Assembly (NCBI GenBank): GCA_946902985.2
Contig: OX336389.2
Location: forward strand, 278,735,527 to 278,799,526
Direction: 5' to 3'
DNA from: Meconema thalassinum
Taxonomy: Eukaryota > Arthropoda > Insecta > Orthoptera > Tettigoniidae
Length of the DNA stretch: 64,000 bases
How positions within the stretch are numbered: position 1 is the first letter of the stretch; the number at the start of each line of letters is the position of its first letter. Under the pieces are notes generated by a model, which made no database searches, was not told where the DNA came from, and worked only from the letters and a program-made list of their open reading frames with translations. Shown here one piece after another: positions 24,226 to 34,567 of the stretch. Position numbers and translations under genes: made by a program.

Positions 24226-25394
24226 CTACTGTCGACCAAAATATTATGTGTACTCGAATTTGAAGGTTGTTTGTGAAGTAACCAACAGACCTACATAAAA
24301 TCCAATAACATCATTTTCGTCGTTCTATTTCACGTTAGTTCATGTAGGTTTGGAATTTTTAATTTATATTTTAATATTTTTATCGCAGTTGGAACACAAA
24401 AATTGCCCGTTTTTAAGCGTGTTTCAACCATGCGTCACATTTAAGAACTATTATCTCACAAACCCGTCATCAGATCGAATCCAAATTTTAACACAATATA
24501 CATGCGAATGTTGTACAACTGGTTTATTAATTTCAAAATGTTGCGTGTCCAAGAAACAAAGTTGTTATCAAATTTGTACGGTAACTTTTTCTCGGCTCGG
24601 GGTGGTTGGAAAATGTAGTTCTTGGTTGCGTTGTAATCCTTATACATCAAAAAGGTATGCTGTATGATTGTGAAATACGTAAATTAATTCACTTATTTTA
24701 TATCTGTTTGTATTTGTACGGGGAATTAAGACATGGTTCACCAGTTAGCCGCTCCGGTGAAAGCTATACAACGTTGCCAAGATGGGCTCCATCACGCGTC
24801 ATGGCGCGCCTCGCTCGGAAGTGATGGGCTCCGTATCAGCAACGCTGTACAGCATTTCCCGGAGCGGCTAGCTGGTGAACCATGTCTTAATTCGCCGTAC
24901 AAATACAAACCGATATAAAATAAGTGAATTAATTTACGTCTTTCACAGTCATACAGTATAACCTTTTGATGTATAAGGATTACAACGCAACCAAGAACTA
25001 CATTTTCCAACGACCCCGAGCCGAGAAAAACTTACCTTACAAAAATGATAACAACTTTCGTTCTTGAACACACAAAATTTTGAAATTAATAAACCAGTTA
25101 TACAACATACCATTGTATATTGTGTTAAAATTTGGATTCGATCTGATGACGGGTTTGTGAGATAATAATTCTTAAATGTGACGCATGGTTGAAACACGCT
25201 TTAAAACGGGCACTTTTTGTGTTTCAACTGCGATAAAAAATATGAAAATATAAATTAAAAATTCCAAACCTACATGAACTAACGTAAAATAGAACAATGA
25301 AAATGATGATGTTATTGGATTTCATGTAGGTCTATTGGTTACTTCACAAACAACCTTCAAACTCGTGTGTACATAATATTTTGGTCGACAGTAG
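24226..25394. repeat. foldback element, near-perfect 1.17-kb palindrome
   Basis: The left end CTACTGTCGACCAAAATATT is the reverse complement of the right end AATATTTTGGTCGACAGTAG. Two arms of about 550 bp are inverted copies of each other and meet at a short centre (about 24780-24850) with CATGGCGCGCC. GC-rich inner arms (GTTCACCAG...CTGGTGAAC) flank the centre. No coding capacity is seen. A one-armed relative lies at 98-700. A target duplication is not clear. Confidence 0.88.
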
Positions 25395-25404
25395 TGGGAA
25401 TTGA

Positions 25405-25640
25405 TCTCCCTGATCATCTGGCCCCCGTAGTTAAGCTACCGGAGGGGGATATCAACTCAAAGAAGCCAATGGGAAAGAGAAGGAAGGAAGGAAGGGTGTA
25501 ATTTTACGTGACCGTTAATCTCGCGATCAGAAGTCACGGGACTTCGTGAAATCCGAATCACAGGACTTCACATTTCACCTCGAAAATACCACATACGTTA
25601 ACCGGGAATCGCTCCCGGTGCGGATTGGGAAAATAGAAGA
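25405..25640 (-). mobile_element. SINE-5 copy
   Basis: The minus strand carries GGGAGCGATTCCCGGT (degraded B-box region), TCCTGTGATTCGGATTTCAC and GTCCCGTGACTTCTGATCGC, as in the other SINE-5 copies. It directly follows the foldback element. A run of GGAAGGAAGG lies at about 25480-25494. Confidence 0.7.
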
Positions 25641-25754
25641 AAATACCCTTGAGTGAGGAAATATACATGAAAAATAAAGGGGATTCTCTATGAAATGATA
25701 TAGAGGTTTGCTTTTTTTCGTTTGTCTTCAACCATCAGCTTACAATCAACAAAT

Positions 25755-25905
25755 CTCTCACCAAGGCGGTCCGGGTTCGATTCCCGGTCAATGCATGTGA
25801 GATTTTCGAAGTGAAATGCAGTGTCCTGTGGTTCGGATTCCACGTAAAAAGGAGGTCCCGTGGCTCATAATCACAAGATTCACGGTCACGTAAAACTACT
25901 ATCTT
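25755..25905 (+). mobile_element. SINE-5 copy, 5'-truncated
   Basis: A 15-bp target duplication TTACAATCAACAAAT at 25740-25754 and 25906-25920 sets exact ends. The 151-bp insert starts CTCTCACCAAGGCGG and has CCGGGTTCGATTCCCGGTC. Because precise duplications bracket such short copies, truncation happened at insertion. Confidence 0.9.
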
Positions 25906-25920
25906 TTACAATCAACAAAT

Positions 25921-26500
25921 TGAAATGTTAGACCTACTGTAGCCTATGTGAACTTTAATTCAGAGCTATGAACTGAAAATTGCTCTATCCCACTTCAGTC
26001 TAAAGACGCCTTGTCGCAAAATTTGGAAACATTTACGTTAGAATATAAGTGATCGGCCCCATTGTCTAATATTGTTGCCATTTCTTGTCTAACGGCATCA
26101 CCGGCTTTCCAGACCGCATTGTCAAGCCATCTACAAAATATCCCTTCAATATTACACAAATGTTTGGCTGGGTGTGAAGTTGGTAATAGTGGTCGAGGCC
26201 TGATATTCTCCAAGGCCTTGTTGTATGAAGGCATGCATATAAAGATAGAGATTTATGCCCGGAAGATGCCTGTTTTCTTCCACTTTATTAAACTAGAATG
26301 CATGTCCACACCTGCCAGCAATTTACTGCTTAATGCCAGTGAAGGTCGAGTTAAATCTTCCTCTAGGCCATTTAGCTACCATTAGGAAACGATGCTTCCC
26401 TTCAACCTTATGGACAACAGATCTCTTGCACTGAATTGACTGACATTGTCACAGCTAGATCTCTTCTGGGTGTGTGCCGCCTAAATTGCGTTGTTGTATT
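25921..26500. other. unidentified stretch, open on both strands at 25995-26385
   Basis: Open frames overlap on both strands (plus 26062-26385, minus 26234-25995). The minus frame has a plausible composition (GIFCRWLDNAVWKAGDAV) but no family I recognise, and stops lie upstream. It could be a remnant of a transposon or of a host exon. Confidence 0.3.
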
Positions 26501-26548
26501 CATTAATGCCATCTTGTTCATAATCCCAGTGTACTTGGGTGTGTGTTC

Positions 26549-27283
26549 ATGATGATGATGATAATTGTTGTTTTAAGGGGCCTAACATCTAGGTTATCGG
26601 CCCCTAATGGTTTGGGTGATTGTGAAGATGATAATGAAAGGTAAACTATAACTAAAACTAACAACTAATTTATATACGTACTAGAAAAAGAAATGGAAAA
26701 CAAAAGGAGAATAAGGCAAATAAAGGACAGGAGGAAAAGAAATGCCCTCAACCCTCGAAGAATGCGGATTGAGGGACTTGGAAAGAAGGAGAGCCATGAA
26801 AGGCCGATAGGGAAGTGAAAGAGGAGAGGGTCCGCCCCAGAGGTAATGGATAAAAGGGGGAAAACCGGACCCAGCTCGGGATCGCCAACTCCCGAACTCA
26901 CCAGCCATGAGCCCCTGAGAGTGTAGCTATATCTAGGGTGCACCAGAAGTGGTGGGGATACATACACCGTGCCTCCTTAAGAGCCTTGAGCAGAAGGCAG
27001 GAGATTACATGAAAATATGAAGGCTGACCCCTCGCAGAAGGAGGGTATCAGAAAAGATGAGACAAGGGCCAATTAAGGTGGGAAAGGAAGAGACTCCCTA
27101 GGCCTCGGATACCCCAATACCGTCGGGGTCGGAAGAGAACGAGAGTTGACCAAGTGAGGTCGATAGGAAAGAAGACAGAGAGGAGCCCGACACAAGTAAG
27201 TGGAAGCAATGCCGGACTATGCTGGGGCCCCGTGGTCGCCAACCCACGTCCCACTAGATGTGAGCCCCTGGGGGGGGGGTGTT
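26549..27283 (-). mobile_element. LINE-A 3' end with (ATC)n tail, 5'-truncated
   Basis: It is the reverse complement of the 5645-6522 sequence. The tail ATGATGATGATAATTGTTG starts at about 26549, then GGGGCCTAACATCTAG. It appears inserted into a minus-strand SINE-3 remnant, whose tail motif (GTGTACTTGGGTGTGTGTTC, ending 26548) and inner part (AATTTGTCTGATAACC, from about 27289) flank it. Confidence 0.75.
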
Positions 27284-27321
27284 CAAATTTGTCTGATAAC
27301 CTTTGTTTCTGTAGTGACTGC

Positions 27322-27715
27322 CCACCTCGTTGCGTAGTTGCTAGCACTATTGGCTGTCACCGCGGAGGCCCGGGCTCTATTCCCGGCTCTGCCAAGAAAT
27401 TTAATTCTGTTCTGAGGGCTAGAACAGGGTGCAGTCAGCCTAGCAAGGTAAAACTGAGAAAAGGCGGGTTCGATTCCCTCCTCAGCCATCCTGAAAGTGG
27501 TTTTCTGTGGTTTCCCTCTTCTACTCCAGGCAAATGCCAGGATGGTTCCTAAATTAAGGCCACGGTCGCTTCCTTCCCAATCCTCACCTGAATTAGAAAT
27601 ACACATACTAATACAGCCATCACAATAACACAGGTTATCCTAAAAAATCCACCCACACACACCCAAATACACGGGGCTACATGACCACGATGTCGCAAAG
27701 CTCCTAAATAATCAA
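27322..27715 (+). mobile_element. tRNA-derived SINE, family SINE-3
   Basis: A full-length arrangement: tRNA-like head, CCCGGCTCTGCCAAGAAATT, CGGGTTCGATTCCCTCCTCA (a second B-box-like motif), the central block TTCTACTCCAGGCAAATGCC, and the tail CAAATACACGGGGCTACATG followed by ACCACGATGTCG. This is the best reference copy for the family. Confidence 0.85.
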
Positions 27716-27729
27716 GAACAACTCTGCAG

Positions 27730-27910
27730 TGATTGTAACTGCCATTTTTATGTCGAGGATGGGGTAGGTGGCCCGAGACATGAAAAAAGGTAGGCTACTC
27801 CTCAACATATGTTTGCATGGAGTGCAGAAACATCCCACGAAGGATATCTGCTATCAGTGCCGAGATTCGAACCTCCAAGCTCCAGACTTGCTGCATCTCC
27901 CCGTCGCGTG
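27730..27910 (-). mobile_element. tRNA-SINE fragment
   Basis: The minus strand gives GGAGCTTGGAGGTTCGAATC, a B-box-bearing tRNA-like head, preceded by GCGACGGGGAGATGCAGC. The body is short and lacks the shared central block. It may be a truncated member of the SINE-9 type. Confidence 0.5.
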
Positions 27911-27939
27911 TAATTAGCTTGTTGATAATTTTTAGGGGC

Positions 27940-28312
27940 TTTGCGAGATAGTGGTCATGTAGCCCCGTGTACTTGGGTGTGTATGGAATTTGCCTGGTAA
28001 CCAGTCTTATTATGATGGCTGAATTACAGTAGTGTGTGAATTGTAAGTCAAGTGAGGATTGGGAAGGATACGGCTGTGGCCTGAAGTTAGGAACCATACC
28101 AGTATTTGCCTGGAGTAGGAGTGGGAAAACAAGGTAATCCTCTTCCAAGATAGCTGAGGTGAGAATCAAACCCACCTCTTCTCTGTATTGCTTCACGAGG
28201 CTCAGTGTGCCTCATTGTATTCCTCAGACCAAAGTTAAATTTCTTGGCAGAGACGGGAATCGAAGCCGACCCTCCGAGACGACAGCCAAACATGCTAGCC
28301 ACTACACCACGA
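27940..28312 (-). mobile_element. tRNA-derived SINE, family SINE-3
   Basis: The plus strand shows the reversed tail CCCCGTGTACTTGGGTGTG at about 27962, the central block near 28100 and the head GTAGTGGCTAGCATGTTTGG (minus strand). It is arranged tail-out relative to the plus-strand copies on either side. Confidence 0.85.
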
Positions 28313-28384
28313 GGTGGTCTGCATAAATAGCACCAAGAGGTTTAATCGAGAGACATTTCCACGGCATCTGTACTGAAACCAGAC

Positions 28385-28742
28385 TGACCAACTCATGGCG
28401 CAGTGGCTAGCATTCTTGGCTGTCAACCCTGAAGTTCAGGCTCGATTCCCGGCTCTGGCAAGATATTTAATTCTGTTCTTAGGGCTGGAATGGGGTACAC
28501 TCAACCTCTTGAGGTAAACCTGAGAAGAGATGTGTTCGATTCCCAACTCAGACATCTTAGAAGTGGTTTTCCATGGTTTCCCACTTCTACTCGTGAAAAA
28601 TACTGGGGTGGTTCCTAACTTAAGGCCACGGCTTCCTCCATCCTAATAATACTCAAATTAATACAGTCATAACAATTGCAGACAAATTCCACACACCCAA
28701 ATACACGGGGATGTATGATCACGGTGTCCCGAAATCCCCAGA
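28385..28742 (+). mobile_element. tRNA-derived SINE, family SINE-3
   Basis: The head CATGGCGCAGTGGCTAGC (A-box) leads to GGCTCGATTCCCGGCTCTGG (B-box region), the central block GTTTTCCATGGTTTCCCA and the tail CACACACCCAAATACACGGG type. It lies head-to-head with the copy at 27940-28312. Confidence 0.85.
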
Positions 28743-28867
28743 TAAATCAACAACAATAGAAACACGACTAACATACATACGATCATTTTTCTTCAGAGCT
28801 TCGCTTCATTAGAACTCTGAAGTTCTTATCTGTACTGTTTGTTGTTGTTGTTTTTTATATTTTTATT

Positions 28868-28935
28868 TTGGGGCTTAGGCAACGTGATCATTTCAGCCCT
28901 GTGTACTTGGGTATGTGTTCGGGTGTCATTTGGCA
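28868..28935 (-). mobile_element. SINE-3 tail remnant
   Basis: Only the reversed tail GGGGCTTAGGCAACGTGATC and CCCTGTGTACTTGGGTATG remain. The following 450 bp (to 29384) hold no gene; a (GACT)n then (GAAT)n microsatellite sits at 29264-29302. Confidence 0.55.
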
Positions 28936-29263
28936 GTAACTTACGTTTCAAAGATTAATACACAGTGGCCTGTAACTTCTATTTGAAATATTTTGGGGTC
29001 CAGCTCCGATAGAAATAGAGTTGTTACTTCTTCAAAAAGTCTTCTACAGCTTATAGTCTAATAGGACAGGTATTTATCATTCTTTAAGATGTCTTGTAAA
29101 TTTCTTTGTGTTGTGGATTAATATGAAAGTTCAATCCATCGCAACATCGTCACGTGTCGGAATTTGGATGTTTCAATTTTTAACTGATATACCTCTCGAG
29201 AATATGTTCCTCCTTTAGTTTCATCCCACACATGCATGAATGCTTTAATTTTTTGAAGGAATT

Positions 29264-29302
29264 ACTGACTGACTGACTGACTGACTGACTGAATGAATGA
29301 AT
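29264..29302 (+). repeat. (ACTG)n/(AATG)n microsatellite
   Basis: About seven ACTG units followed by three AATG units. Confidence 0.95.
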
Positions 29303-29537
29303 GCACGGCATAAGTTACTCAGTTTAGGAAACGGAAGGTTTCAAGTAAGATACAGACAATTATTGAACTATATGTAAATTATGATTGTGTTTGAGTCTCC
29401 AGTCCTTTGACTGGTTTGATGCAGCTTTCCACGCTTCCCTGTCCTGAGCTAATCGTTTCATCTCTACATAGATAGGCTACCACACCTTACAACCGAGACA
29501 ATCTGTTAACATATTCCATTCTAACCTTGGTCTACCC

Positions 29538-30237
29538 CAGGGCCATCCAGTCATTGCGCTCCAGGAGCGCGGCCACGCTCGGGGAGCACTGGGCAGTCAG
29601 ACTAGCGCTCCTTCCCCTACCACCATTACACTGTGGCAGCGAGGAGACGGACGATGTTTGGACCACGCTGACTAGATACGTACGTACAGTCGTATGGCCG
29701 ACGGCTCTTGTGGGATTGTTGACATAATAATAGGGCTGTTTTGCCATAACAAATATACCGCATATACAAATCGAATGGTACTCCGATGTATGGAATGTGC
29801 AGGAAACGAACACAAGTGTTAAGTAAAGAATATTGTGATTTATTCGAAACTGAAATCTGAACATATTAGAGAGGAAAATTCAACAACAAATTGTGTTCTT
29901 TTTAAGACATTACATCTCTGTTGCTCACTAAACATAGGGCATGCCCTATATAAGCTGTACAGAAAAATGAAATTTCCCATTCTGCTTTAAAGACTGCTGG
30001 TTCACCACTCCTGTTTTTGTATGCTATTCAGCCTTGACCACTGCGAAACTGATTTACTTACACGCTGTCAACAAAGCGCATTGGACTAGAGTACTAGACT
30101 AGCGACTGATGGATAGGCTGCACACTTCAGCGCGCTCAGCTAGCCAAGAACCTCCCACAACTTCTGAAACTACCTTCCAAAAAGCGCTCGGAGCACGGAC
30201 TTAGAGCGTGGCCGGAGCGCTGTCTGGATGGCCTTGG
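29538..30237. mobile_element. non-autonomous hAT-like transposon in LINE-B
   Basis: Ends CAGGGCCATCCAG and CTGGATGGCCTTGG are inverted repeats, and the similarity extends inward (GCGCTCC, GGCCACGCTC). The flanks GTCTACCC (29530-29537) and CTCTACCC (30238-30245) match at 7 of 8 bases, as expected of an 8-bp hAT duplication. Removing the 700 bp joins the LINE-B sequence. No transposase is present. Confidence 0.78.
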
Positions 30238-30446
30238 CTCTACCCGTACAGTTCTTTTTCTCGGTCCTTCCTTCCATAACTAATTTTGTTATTCCTGGGT
30301 GTCTTAGTAAGTGCCCTACCAACTTATCTCTTCTCTTCATTATCAGTCGCCAGAAACTTCTCTCCGCGCCCACTTGTCGTGATACCACTTCATCTGTTAC
30401 TCTATCTACCCATCTGATCTTCACCATTCTCCTTTAACATCACATT

Positions 30447-30685
30447 GTACGGCTCCGTGGCTAAATGGTTAGCGCGCTAGGCTTTGGCCCGATGTGCCCC
30501 GGGTTCGATTCCCGGCCGATCCATCAGGGATTTTAATCTCCTGGAGTTGATTCCCTTGGCTCGGGGACTGGGTGTATGTGACGTCATCATTATCACTTCA
30601 TCCTCATCACGACGCGCAGGTCGCCCACGGGCGTCAACTAGAAAGACCTGCACTCGGCCTCTCCAGAGGCCACACGATCATAAAA
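30447..30685 (+). mobile_element. tRNA-derived SINE, family SINE-8
   Basis: An 11-bp target duplication AACATCACATT at 30436-30446 and 30686-30696. The head GGCTCCGTGGCTAAATGG (A-box) and CGGGTTCGATTCCCGGCC (B-box) strongly resemble a tRNA, followed by a body with GGGATTTTAATCTCCTGG and GGCCTCTCCAGAGGCC (a small palindrome). It is antisense to its host LINE-B. Confidence 0.93.
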
Positions 30686-31479
30686 AACATCACATTTCAA
30701 TTGCTTCGATACTCCTCTTTTTAGCTGCTCCAACAGTCCAAGTTTCACTTCCATACAATGCCACGCTCCATTCAAAGGTTTTCAAAAATGACTTACAAAT
30801 AGTCTACCTAAGTGGATGTCAACAGATGCCAAACTACTTTTTATATCTCCTTTGCTTCGTCCATCACTGGTTATTTTGCTTCCTAAGTAATAGAAGTCTC
30901 CTACTTCCCTTAGCTTTTCACCTGCCAATTTGAGGTCAATAGGAGTTTCTGACTTATTTTGGCTACATTCCATTATTTTTGTTTCACATTTTGTTGATTT
31001 TTATCATGAATTTTTTCCTCAAGGCGGAATCCACGCCTTTTAAAAACGCATCCAAATCCTCGGGTGAATCTCAGGGTTGAACATTTTTCTCCTTGAATCT
31101 TTACTCCTACTTTAAATGTTTCCCTGTTCCTTCATTGCTTGTTCAATGTATAGATTGAAAAGTATTGGTGATAAGTTGCAGCCTTACCTTACTCCTTTCA
31201 GAATACCAGCTGCTCTCTCATATCTTTCGGATCGAATAACTGCCGTCTGGTTTCTGTGTAGATTGTAGATCACCCTCCTATCCCTCTACTGAATTCCAAT
31301 CCTTTTCAAAATGTCAAACAACTTACTCCAATCAACGTTACCAAAAGCCTTTTCGAAGTCTACAAATGCTATTATGATTGTGATTGGTGGAGAGTAATCC
31401 TCTCCGACGATTCTATGTTCAATGCATTGAACGATGGCCATGTTTTAGGCTATAGGTAGAGCCCTGCGCGGATAAACAA

Positions 31480-31682
31480 AACGTTATCCGCATCCGCCCC
31501 GCATCCGCACGACTGTTATCCGCATCCGCCCCGCATCAGCACGACTGTTATACGCATCCGCCCCGCATCCGTACGACTGTTATCCGCATCCGCCCCGCAT
31601 CCGCACGACTGTTATCCGCATCCGCACGACTGTTATCCGCATCCGCCCCGCATCCGCACGACTGTTATACGCATCCACCCTG
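31480..31682 (+). repeat. ATCCGC-rich minisatellite, part 1
   Basis: About six copies of a 32-bp unit built from TTATCCGCATCCGCCCC and GCATCCGCACGACTG, some shortened. Confidence 0.95.
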
Positions 31683-34567
31683 GTGTATTCTTTGCATACA
31701 CGGTACCTGAGATATAATTTTTATTGCTCTTTGCATGTTCATTTCTTCCCTCCTCTTTGTCAAACACCAACAGTGATCTTCTGTTTTCTCCTTGATAGGC
31801 AAATCTCTTATGTCTTCATAAGTCTGTTCTAGATATATAACTTCTATGACCCACCTAGCGTCATCTCGCAGCGAATCTCTGAAGCTCCTCAATTCTTCCT
31901 GGTGCTAGAGGACTTACTTATCCATTTGGCCACCAGATCCTGTTACCATCGCCAGCTATTTTCTCCTTGAGCAAGAGGACTACGTCTACTTCTTTACTCA
32001 CCATGCTGCGCTAGTATCATCTGTTATCAACTCTTTGAAGACCAGCTCACCAAGAGAAGATAATTTTTTGTTATAACATTGGCAATGTTTATATGTTCTC
32101 CTTTTGTTTCCTACCCCCCACTCTTTTTCCCTTCCTTGGACCCTCCGTGCTCCGTTGAGCAGGTCTCACTTCTCAGTCGGCAGTTGACTCGATCAGTTAA
32201 AGCTCCTCTCGAGCTAGCCTCCTCAAACCAAGAGGCACACTCTCTTCTACGCCATGTTGGCAAGGTAGTTGTCATCAAAGGAAACTTCGCCTTCAACATG
32301 AAATCAAGATAAGTACCATTTTAAAGGTTTTAACCTCATCTTCATCAATTTTATCTACATGCTTTTATTGATTATTTTATAGACAGCGTGAGATTACTTG
32401 TGGGGCGGTAATCATTCTTCGCGGGATTTTCCATGTGGGGCTTTTGTCTAATCAAGCCAATCTTGGTGAAAAGCAGCATTTCTTATGCTTGCAAAATGAG
32501 AAATCCTCTCACTACGTGGGATATTATCTAATACCCGCTGTCTATAAATTATAAAGCTAGTTCCTCCGCTGGATTAACTTTGACTCCATTCTTCTATAAA
32601 GATCGTTCTGGAACTTTCCAGAACTGGTACTCTATCTGCGAGGCTTGACGTCAGGTATTTTTCACTCACTTGTGAAAATACTAGTTAAAATGAGGAATCT
32701 TCCTTAAATTACTGCAATAGCTAACTTTCGTCCACCGTTGGGATGTTCTATGGCGCATTTAACTGTAATCCACCATTTTTTTTTCTCCAGCAATAGACTC
32801 TCGCCTACCTAGTGCAACCAGTTCTTTCCAGCATTGTAAAAACTTTCTTTCTCATGAACTTTCGAGTTTCTACAGTGAACTTTGCATCAATCTTTACAGA
32901 CTATAGTGATAATCAGTGCTTGTTCCACTTTTCTACCGCGTCGCGATCGTCCGTTTATATTAAATACGGCCATGAACATTTTTTCCTCCATCCCTCTTTC
33001 TCTTTCCTAAACCTCTTACTAACAATCTGTAATAAACTTTTAAATTTAGGTCTGTTTCAATAAGGTGTCACTCACGAAGTGCCCTTCCAACTTTGCTAGT
33101 TTAACATTAATTAAATTCTGTATAATTACGTGTGTGACACACGATTCAAATTCACATTGTTCCTTTCCTATAATCAGGGAAAACAATTCCTTAAACTCTT
33201 GAGCGAGTCATGTTCAGGTTTCACGAAATGGAAACTGTCCCATTTGGCTAGTGATTCCTGCTCAAACTTGGGAAGTCTAGAACCTTCCTTTTAACTTTCT
33301 TCAGGTTTCACAGTAAGTGACCTGCCCTCTTTCGTATAATTCCCATATAGTAATTCTGTATAAATATAAGAAGTTGTAGGAACTTCTATCTTATTTTTCA
33401 TGTTTTTATTATTGTTATTTTCGAAGTTGTCACTTTCTCTAGAACATTCTCTCAAGAATTTCTTAAGGTGCACTCTTTTTACTCCAATTCACGTTCAAAT
33501 TTTAATTACTTCATTGTTTATTTGTTTAAATCTTATAAAGATTTTAGAAACATGCAAGGTTTGAAACCTTGTAAATTGTCAATTGCCTGGAGCAAACGTT
33601 TAATGTTGAGAGGTCTGCGACCCTATTTGTTAAAAAGTTCAAATGAACTATGTTTGTCAAAATTATATCACATAATTGTTAATTTCCTCAAACTTCTTTG
33701 AATTGTTAAATAAATGAAGCGTTTCCTTTCGCTTTTTCATTTACGAATACAAAGTTTAGGCAAAATCCTGTCTTCCTTGACTCTCCTCACTCAATGACAT
33801 TAAAATCAGCAATAGGGCTTTCACCATTTGTTGCATTTGAGCAAGAACTCTTAATTTTCACCTCACTAAAGTTCTTTTTAGCTTTAATAGCTAATTCTAA
33901 TTGGCCAGTAAGGCAAGTAAAGCTCGCTAAGCCAGCTACCTGCTTGTGGAGACCCTCTCCGAAAACTTATGGTCAGTTTTCTAAAAGATAAGTGTTTCCT
34001 TTTGTCTAAACTTTTAGCCGGCTCCTCGCTGAGTAAAAGCTTAGCCATTTTCCAATGCAACCATTGGTTCATTTACCAAGATTACTCCATAAGGCATAAT
34101 CTTTTATCATTTTCCTTCTTAGAGACACTGGGTCGCCCTTACAGGAACTCCAAAATTTTGGAAATTAGAAATACCAAACCTGAGTTAAATCATTGGCATT
34201 CTTCGAATTATTTTGTAAAACCTAATTTCTTTGAGAAGACATACAGTAAATTTGTTACTATCAGTCTTGCCAGACCATCACCCTTCCCTATAGTAGTTTC
34301 ATACATGCTTGGGAGGAAATACACTAAAGCCTCTCTCTTGCAAATCGCCCAAGTCCCGGCTGCGGTTCCCGTTAGCTTCGACCAAGTTCGTACCTACTTT
34401 AGGTATCAAAGAGTTAATTTTCAGTGGCAACTGCATCTAAAGGTATTTAAAGCTAAACTTATTAATTTTGTGGGACTCTCCTCCCATTTTCTATCCTTTT
34501 TCTCCAATCCAAAATCTATTTCCTTCTTTTAATCTTCTTCCCTTGGTGGGTGGGTTATTCCTCAGCC
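31683..34567. other. unidentified 2.9-kb block interrupting the minisatellite
   Basis: The array stops after CATCCACCC and resumes at 34568 with ACCCCACATCTGCACGAC, so about 2.88 kb has been inserted or captured. It begins TGGTGTATTC and ends near AATAAACTACCCAC; a 4-bp ACCC repeat at the edges is a weak target duplication. On the minus strand a 75-residue open frame (31892-31665) with DARWVIEVIYLEQTYEDIR and another (32299-32111) beginning MLKAKFPLMTTTLPTWRR could be remnants of coding sequence. I recognise no domain. A long solo LTR or another retroelement piece is possible. Confidence 0.4.
32376..32548. mobile_element. MITE-like element
   Basis: Terminal inverted repeats TTTATAGACAGCG (32376-32388) and CGCTGTCTATAAA (32536-32548) enclose 173 bp without coding. 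The flanking AT-rich bases prevent a firm call of the target duplication and superfamily. Confidence 0.6.

Larger units (their letters stand above)
29385..31440 (-). mobile_element. LINE-B, 5'-truncated non-LTR retrotransposon with two insertions
   Basis: On the minus strand, translated fragments show reverse transcriptase motifs (IAFVDFEKAFGNVDW near 31380, LSPILFNLYIEQAMKE near 31180), then LAGEKLREVGDFYYLGSKIT (30900) and SDGRSKG. The C-terminal part is MKRRDKLVGHLLRHPGITKL (about 30340-30280). The 3' end includes GCATCAAACCAGTC and finishes near 29385. Several stops and shifts make it non-functional. It is split by a SINE (30447-30685) and a hAT-like element (29538-30237). A second, shorter copy is at 55034-55985. 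Confidence 0.85.
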
